From contig NC_053043.1 of the NCBI RefSeq assembly GCF_003473485.1, positions 2,738,001 to 2,802,000 on the forward strand: a stretch of DNA of 64,000 nt. Direction: 5' to 3'. A program made the translations under genes and the position numbers. This DNA is from Medicago truncatula. Its lineage: Eukaryota; Streptophyta; Magnoliopsida; Fabales; Fabaceae. The notes beneath the pieces are model-generated. The model was given only the letters and a program-made list of their open reading frames with translations. It did not search any database and was not told where the DNA came from. Below, piece after piece: positions 59,585-64,000 of the stretch. Each line of letters starts with the position of its first letter. Positions within the stretch are counted from its first letter, which is position 1.

Positions 59585-62500
59585 ATGCCTCAGAGACATT
59601 CGAAGAACAACAACGATCTCGCGTTCTTCACATACGACGAGAAGCGTAAACTCGGTTATGGAACGCAGAAGGAGAGGTTGGGGAAAGATTCTATCAAACC
59701 CTTCGATGCTTGTTCTCTCTGTCTCAAATCGTTAATCGATCCTATGAGCTGCCAAAAAGGTCACCTTTTCTGCAAAGAGTGCATTCTCGAGTGTCTCTTG
59801 TCTCAGAAGAAAGACATTCAAAGGTACTCTCTTAATTTCAATGCTAATTATAATCAACGAAAGAGTTAAGATGAAGAGTTTTGAACTTGACACTGTTTAA
59901 TTGAAATTATGACATGGGTTGTTTAATTTGTTTCATAAATCTGTGTATTCTGTTTATAATTTATATTATAACTTGTTTTGTTGGGATTCAATTTTTTAAC
60001 TTGTTGGCTACTAGATGCAAAAGACTATTATTTGAAGATGAATCAATGTTTTGTTTGTTACTTAGGGCTTGTTTGGACATTCAATTTAATTAAGGGCCTG
60101 TTTGATTTGGCTTGTTTTTTAGCTTTATGTTAATTCATAAGTACACAGTACCCACTACTGGAAATTGTATCTTCATAAGCTGTTTATTCATAAAATACCT
60201 TGACAAGCTTATCAATAATGCATAAAAGCTTTATTTATTTGCATAAGCTGTTTTGCATAAGCTCAAAAATAAGCCAACCCAAACAGACCCCAAGTACTTA
60301 TAACAAAACTGCTTATGTATATAGTCAACATGTTTCAGATAAGCTATAAGTTGGAGAGATGATTGAAAAGCTGAAAAGTGAAAACAACTTATGGACATGT
60401 CATTTGTTGTTTCTGTAAGATCTCTTGAAGAGTCTGACAAGTACTTATACTAGTAGATAAGTTCAAATAAGCCAATCCAAACAGGCCCTTAGTATTCCTC
60501 CAATAGTTTCTCCACCCAGAAACATGAAATTCATTGATTTGAAATTTCGAAATGAGTCTGTGACAGTCTATCCGTTGGAGCTCCAATCTCAATAATTGGC
60601 ATGAGCAATACTTTGCTCTGACAAAACATAAAATGATGATGAATTGGAAAAGCTGGCAGCAGGCTTAGTATCTAGAACTAGAAGGAAAATAGAAAAATGA
60701 TAATATAAATACCCTTCTCTCGAACAGGGTCACAAGTACTTATGCTAGCAGATAAGTTCAAATAAGCGAATCCAAACAGACCTGTATTATCCACCCAATA
60801 GTTTCTCCATCTCGAAAGTCGAAACATCAGATTAATTAATTTGAAATCCTGAAATGAATCTTGGTTTGAGACAATCAATCTGTTGGAGCTCAAATCTCCA
60901 TTGTTTGCATGGTCAATACATTGTCACAAAACATAAACTCTATTGAATTAGAAAAGGTGTCCCTGACTTGTAAACTAGAAACTAGAACAACGAAAATAGA
61001 ATGACTGTTCATAGAAATAGAGCCTTCCTCAAACTCCGAAACCAGAACATGGAAACCATAAAAGGAAGATTCTCAAAGAGTGCTGGGCTGTTGGCTGATA
61101 CTCTCAAACTATTGTCCAAGAATATTTCTGGCTTGAATGAAGAAATTTCTACCTCTTGATTTCATTTTAATCTAGGATTGGCCATTTTAACACGTGGTGG
61201 CTTTGGGGGTGGCGGTGGATTGGTAACGGTACCTGATTGAGCCCACTTGCTAAAGAGTTGCTCTGCTAGTAATGTGACCACATCAACCGCATGTGGGTTA
61301 GCATCCAGTGGGAGCATGGTCAACCCACCTTTGATTTGGATTGGATCACTGCTGGTCCTCACTCTGAACTCATATCATATGTCACGCTTCACCTGTCTGC
61401 GATCCTTGACAAAGTTTGGCCACACTGTCTTTGCATTGGTCTCTTTTTAAGTTGAAGTATGATTCAGGATTCCAGGGCTCTAGACCATGTTTCCGGTAGA
61501 AGGGAACCTATACATCAACAAAGCTGGCAACTTTAGACATTTCCTCAAATGTTAAATAGAAGACAGTGCCCCACCATCATAAAAAAATAACATTAATGCT
61601 TTTCAAAGGGTTAATCAATAGCTAACATAAAAAGGTGATTCCTTCTTAGGGTCAGTGGTGGAGACAAATATATCTATGCATGGAATATTAGACTTTTCCT
61701 CAAATGTTAGAAGTCAGTGCCCCACCATCATCAAAAAACAACATTAATGCTTTTCAAAGGGTTAATCAATAGCTAACATAAAAAGGTGATTCCTTCTTAG
61801 GGTCAGTGGTGGAGACAGATATATCTATGCATGGAATATTAGACTTCCGAGTAGCCTTATATTGAGTTTGAGTTTCAAATTTTTCTTTTAAGAACATTAA
61901 AGTGGAATGGTTTAGTGCACATAATTTGGGAAACTGTTTGAACAATCAAGAAAAAGCAAACTATCTCACAAACTACAAAAATGCCGAATGCCCCATAGCC
62001 AAACTGCATCAGTATTTTGATGTATGGGAGATATGTTTTGCTTTCTCTTGTTTGTTGGACCAGTTGCGCCAACTGTGTCCAGTAAATTGTTCCACGATTC
62101 TTAATGTTCTTAAAGAGAAATTTGAAACTCCAACTGAATATAATGCTATTGGGAAGTCAAGCATAGATATATTTGTCTCCACTGCTGATCCTATGAAAGA
62201 ACCACCTCTTTACGCTGCAAACAGTATTTTGTCTATTTTAGCTACTAGTCACATTGGAAGGCGCTCATGCTATGTTTATGATGATGGAATTGAAGGAAAT
62301 TTAACAGAGATAGCCCAAAATCATAGATACAAAATTATGACATATTATAAAATATGTAAATGTGTACCTTGATCAGATGGTACACGTTTACATATTTGAT
62401 AATATGTCATAATTTTGTATCTATGATTTTGGGCTATCTCTGTTAAATTTCCATCAATTGGTATCAGAGAAGTCAGGAGCGGAGTAGAGGGGCACTTCTA

Positions 62501-63750
62501 ACTATTGAGGCAATGTCTAAAGCTTCCAGCTTTGCTGATGTATGGGTTCCCTTATGTTGGAATTGGAAACATAGCAAAGAGATCCTGCAAAAACACAGTG
62601 CAGCTAAACTTTGTCAAGGATTGTAGACAGGCGATTTGTGAGTTTGATGAGTTCAAAGTTAGTGTCAATAGTTTGCTCGACAGTTGACACTATCTACTTT
62701 CACTCAGATTTCTTAAATAGAGAGCATGGTCAACCCAGTTGCGGCTTGGATCACTATTAGCTTGAATAGGGAGACATACATGAACATAAAAAAAAAATTA
62801 ATTTTAAAGTTACATGATTACCCTTCGCTTTACATTGGGGGGGGGGGGGGGGGGGGGGTCCATGGTGTACAATTCTAAAGCACTCCTTCACAAATTGTAG
62901 TGGGTGGATTATAGCAATCCCCTTCAAGTATATGTCGCCTTTATGTATGTTACATTTTCATTGCTATGAATACAACCAGTGTTAAGTCCCTCTCAAATAA
63001 AATAAAATACAACCAGTGTTAAGTTGTGAATATTAACAATGTTGTTTGTGATATTACCATTTTCAATAAAATAGGAGGCTTGTTGCACATTCTGCTCAGC
63101 AGAAGCAAGAAAAAGAAGAGGAAGAAGAAAAATTAATGTTGCAGAAGGCTAAAGAGCTTGATGCGTTTGATCAGCAAAATCATGGTGCTGTACCACAATA
63201 CAGTGATAGAAATTATAACCGTGACAAGAATGGTTTCCATGGGGCAAACAGTGTGAAGGTCACTTCCTATGAGGAAGAAGCCCTTAGGACAATGAAGGCC
63301 TTTTGGCTGCCTTCTGCTACACCAGAAGCTTCTGTTAAAGTAGAAGCTCCTTCTACAAGTACTATCTGTCCGGAAGGCAAGGAGAATCTAAAGTTAAAGA
63401 CACTTTTTCCTGTCCAGTTCACTGAAGATACTAGTGAGCAGAAAAAATCGAATGCTCTTGATCGGAGCTACATTTGTCCTAGCTGCAAAACCACTCTCAC
63501 CAACACAATGTCACTTGTGGCCCTCAGTTCATGTGGGCATGTATTTTGCAAAAAATGTTCGGACAGGTTTATGGCTGTGGATAAGGTTTGTCTTGTTTGT
63601 AACAAGGCATGTAAAGAGAGACATTTGGTTAATTTGAAGAAGGGAGGGACAGGTTTTGCTGGTCATGATGATAATCTTGAAGCCAAAGATTTCAAGCATT
63701 TGGGAAGTGGTTCTGGTTTGGGGCTGGTTAGACCTGCGATGAAGACTTGA
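59585..63750 (+). CDS. CSU1: RING/U-box E3 ubiquitin ligase, CSU1/NOSIP-like, 304 aa
   Basis: Two exons, 59585-59823 and 63075-63750 (AG|GTACTC and AAATAG|GAGG), join in frame for 915 nt. Exon 1: [20 protein letters not shown], then a NOSIP-type U-box/RING half, [29 protein letters not shown]. Exon 2: a charged coiled-coil stretch ([13 protein letters not shown]), a variable middle, and the second RING half, [13 protein letters not shown]...[12 protein letters not shown], then CLVCNKAC. Overall order and length match NOSIP homologues; the Arabidopsis member is CSU1 (COP1 SUPPRESSOR1), an E3 ligase that limits COP1. The 3.25-kb intron is packed with MITEs, a duplicated block, and an inverted pair of cellulose-synthase-like D pseudogene fragments. 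Confidence 0.9.
60077..60292. mobile_element. hAT-type 'cataagct' MITE in the CSU1-like intron
   Basis: GGGCCTGTTTGATTTGGCTT at the left and AAGCCAACCCAAACAGACCC at the right are inverted ends, with 'cataagctg' words between. Related to 27095-27300. Confidence 0.75.
60434..60921. repeat. Two direct copies of a block of about 180-190 bp
   Basis: 60434-60612 and 60733-60921 match: 'acaagtacttat' + 'gataagttcaaataagc', 'aatagtttctcc', 'tttgaaat', 'ctgttggagctc', 'catgagcaatac' / 'catggtcaatac'. The copies start about 300 bp apart. Identity is high but not complete, so it is not a very recent event. Confidence 0.7.
61541..61850. repeat. Tandem duplication, about 154-bp unit
   Basis: The unit starting TTCCTCAAATGTTA at 61541 recurs at 61695 with few changes: 'cagtgccccaccatcat', 'gcttttcaaagggttaatca', 'ctaacataaaaaggtgattc', 'gtggtggagacaaatatat'. 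Each unit is an antisense CslD fragment. Confidence 0.9.
62290..62462. mobile_element. Near-perfect hairpin element, arms about 78 bp
   Basis: The left arm GGAAATTTAACAGAGATAGC and onward to 'aatatgtaaatgtgtacc' is the inverse of 'ggtacacgtttacatattt' to 'gctatctctgttaaatttcc', with only two or three mismatches and a 10-bp loop (ttgatcagat). It splits the CslD frame between the DDG and GALLT codons, which shows it inserted after the CslD copy formed. Confidence 0.85.
62837..62858. repeat. Homopolymer G22
   Basis: 22 consecutive G in an AT-rich intron. Could be real, or could mark a sequencing or gap-joining error. Confidence 0.9.
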
Positions 63751-64000
63751 TTCAGAAGAAGAAAAAATGTGCAATAAACTTCTCTTGATTATGAAGTTAT
63801 CTTGTTACCCTCATCATCTGTTTTGTCTAATAATGTATTTTAAATTTGATTATCTCTTTCTGTCTAGCTAAATCACACCTTGATAATTTGAAAAGTCAGT
63901 TCGATAATTTTAAATGTAGTGTATGCAATTTCAGCTATACTATAAGTTTATGTTTGGATGGTGTTTCTGGTTATGTATATTGACAGCTATAAAAAATGTA
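63751..64000. other. 3' flank of the CSU1-like gene
   Basis: AATAAA at 63770 and AATAATG at about 63829 are candidate poly(A) signals of the plus-strand gene. Nothing else is seen. Confidence 0.45.

Larger units (their letters stand above)
61162..62690. pseudogene. Inverted pair of cellulose-synthase-like D (CslD) pseudogene fragments
   Basis: Plus arm, about 62020-62310: [69 protein letters not shown]. After a hairpin insertion, 62485-62690: [40 protein letters not shown]. Minus arm, 61905 down to about 61330: [33 protein letters not shown] (present twice through a tandem duplication) and [16 protein letters not shown], a stop, YEFRVRTSS. These are consecutive landmarks of the CslD region before the first catalytic Asp. 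Introns are not evident, which hints at a retrocopy. Stops and frame breaks abound. The arms face each other inside the CSU1-like intron. Confidence 0.75.

Overview
The window is nuclear DNA of a flowering plant, most likely a temperate legume of the Medicago/Trifolium/Pisum group. The signs are AT-rich intergenic DNA, short GT-AG introns, many small inverted-repeat elements, legume-type LINE tails, tRNA-like SINE fragments and a Tekay-type solo LTR. There are no operons, ribosome binding sites or CRISPR arrays.

Layout. 0-2.7 kb is degenerate LTR-retroelement DNA. 2.7-14.9 kb is a decayed duplicate of the neighbouring gene block. It holds a LINE scrap, scraps of an S-domain receptor kinase and an NDR1/HIN1-like (NHL) pseudogene, split by a complete young Ty1/copia element (5954-11357, 5-bp target duplication CATAT) and a Tekay-like solo LTR (11704-14538, target duplication TATAC). 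14.95-18.37 kb (minus) is an eight-exon S-domain receptor-like kinase, followed by related scraps and the intact NHL gene (21.06-21.66 kb, minus). 23.6-26.1 kb (minus) is a DUF569 gene. 26.7-35.3 kb is mostly nested non-autonomous transposons and a LINE 3' end. 36.05 kb (plus) is a PBP1/KIC-type one-EF-hand protein, and 38.0-38.5 kb (minus) a GRF-like zinc-finger gene. 39.7-45.2 kb (minus) is an otubain deubiquitinase whose introns I could join exactly. 46-47.4 kb holds LINE and plant-mobile-domain remnants, 48.5-50.9 kb a PIF/Harbinger transposon with both gene types, and 52.4 kb (plus) a very short B-box protein. 56-57.6 kb is a gypsy remnant. 59.6-63.75 kb (plus) is a CSU1/NOSIP-like RING E3 ligase.

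Main observations. (1) A 206-bp terminal-inverted-repeat element sits in the receptor-kinase coding exon. Its 5-bp duplication (ACAGG on the coding strand) gives a GT donor and an AG acceptor, so splicing would remove the element plus one duplication and restore the frame: apparently an intron born from a transposon. (2) The same kinase has NFG in place of DFG. (3) Two unrelated housekeeping genes carry gene-fragment inverted repeats in their longest introns: an expansin pair in the otubain gene and a cellulose-synthase-like D pair in the CSU1-like gene. Each would be transcribed as a long hairpin. (4) The solo LTR carries two related minisatellites.

All calls come from reading the sequence. 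Family names rest on motif recognition, and no database search was run.
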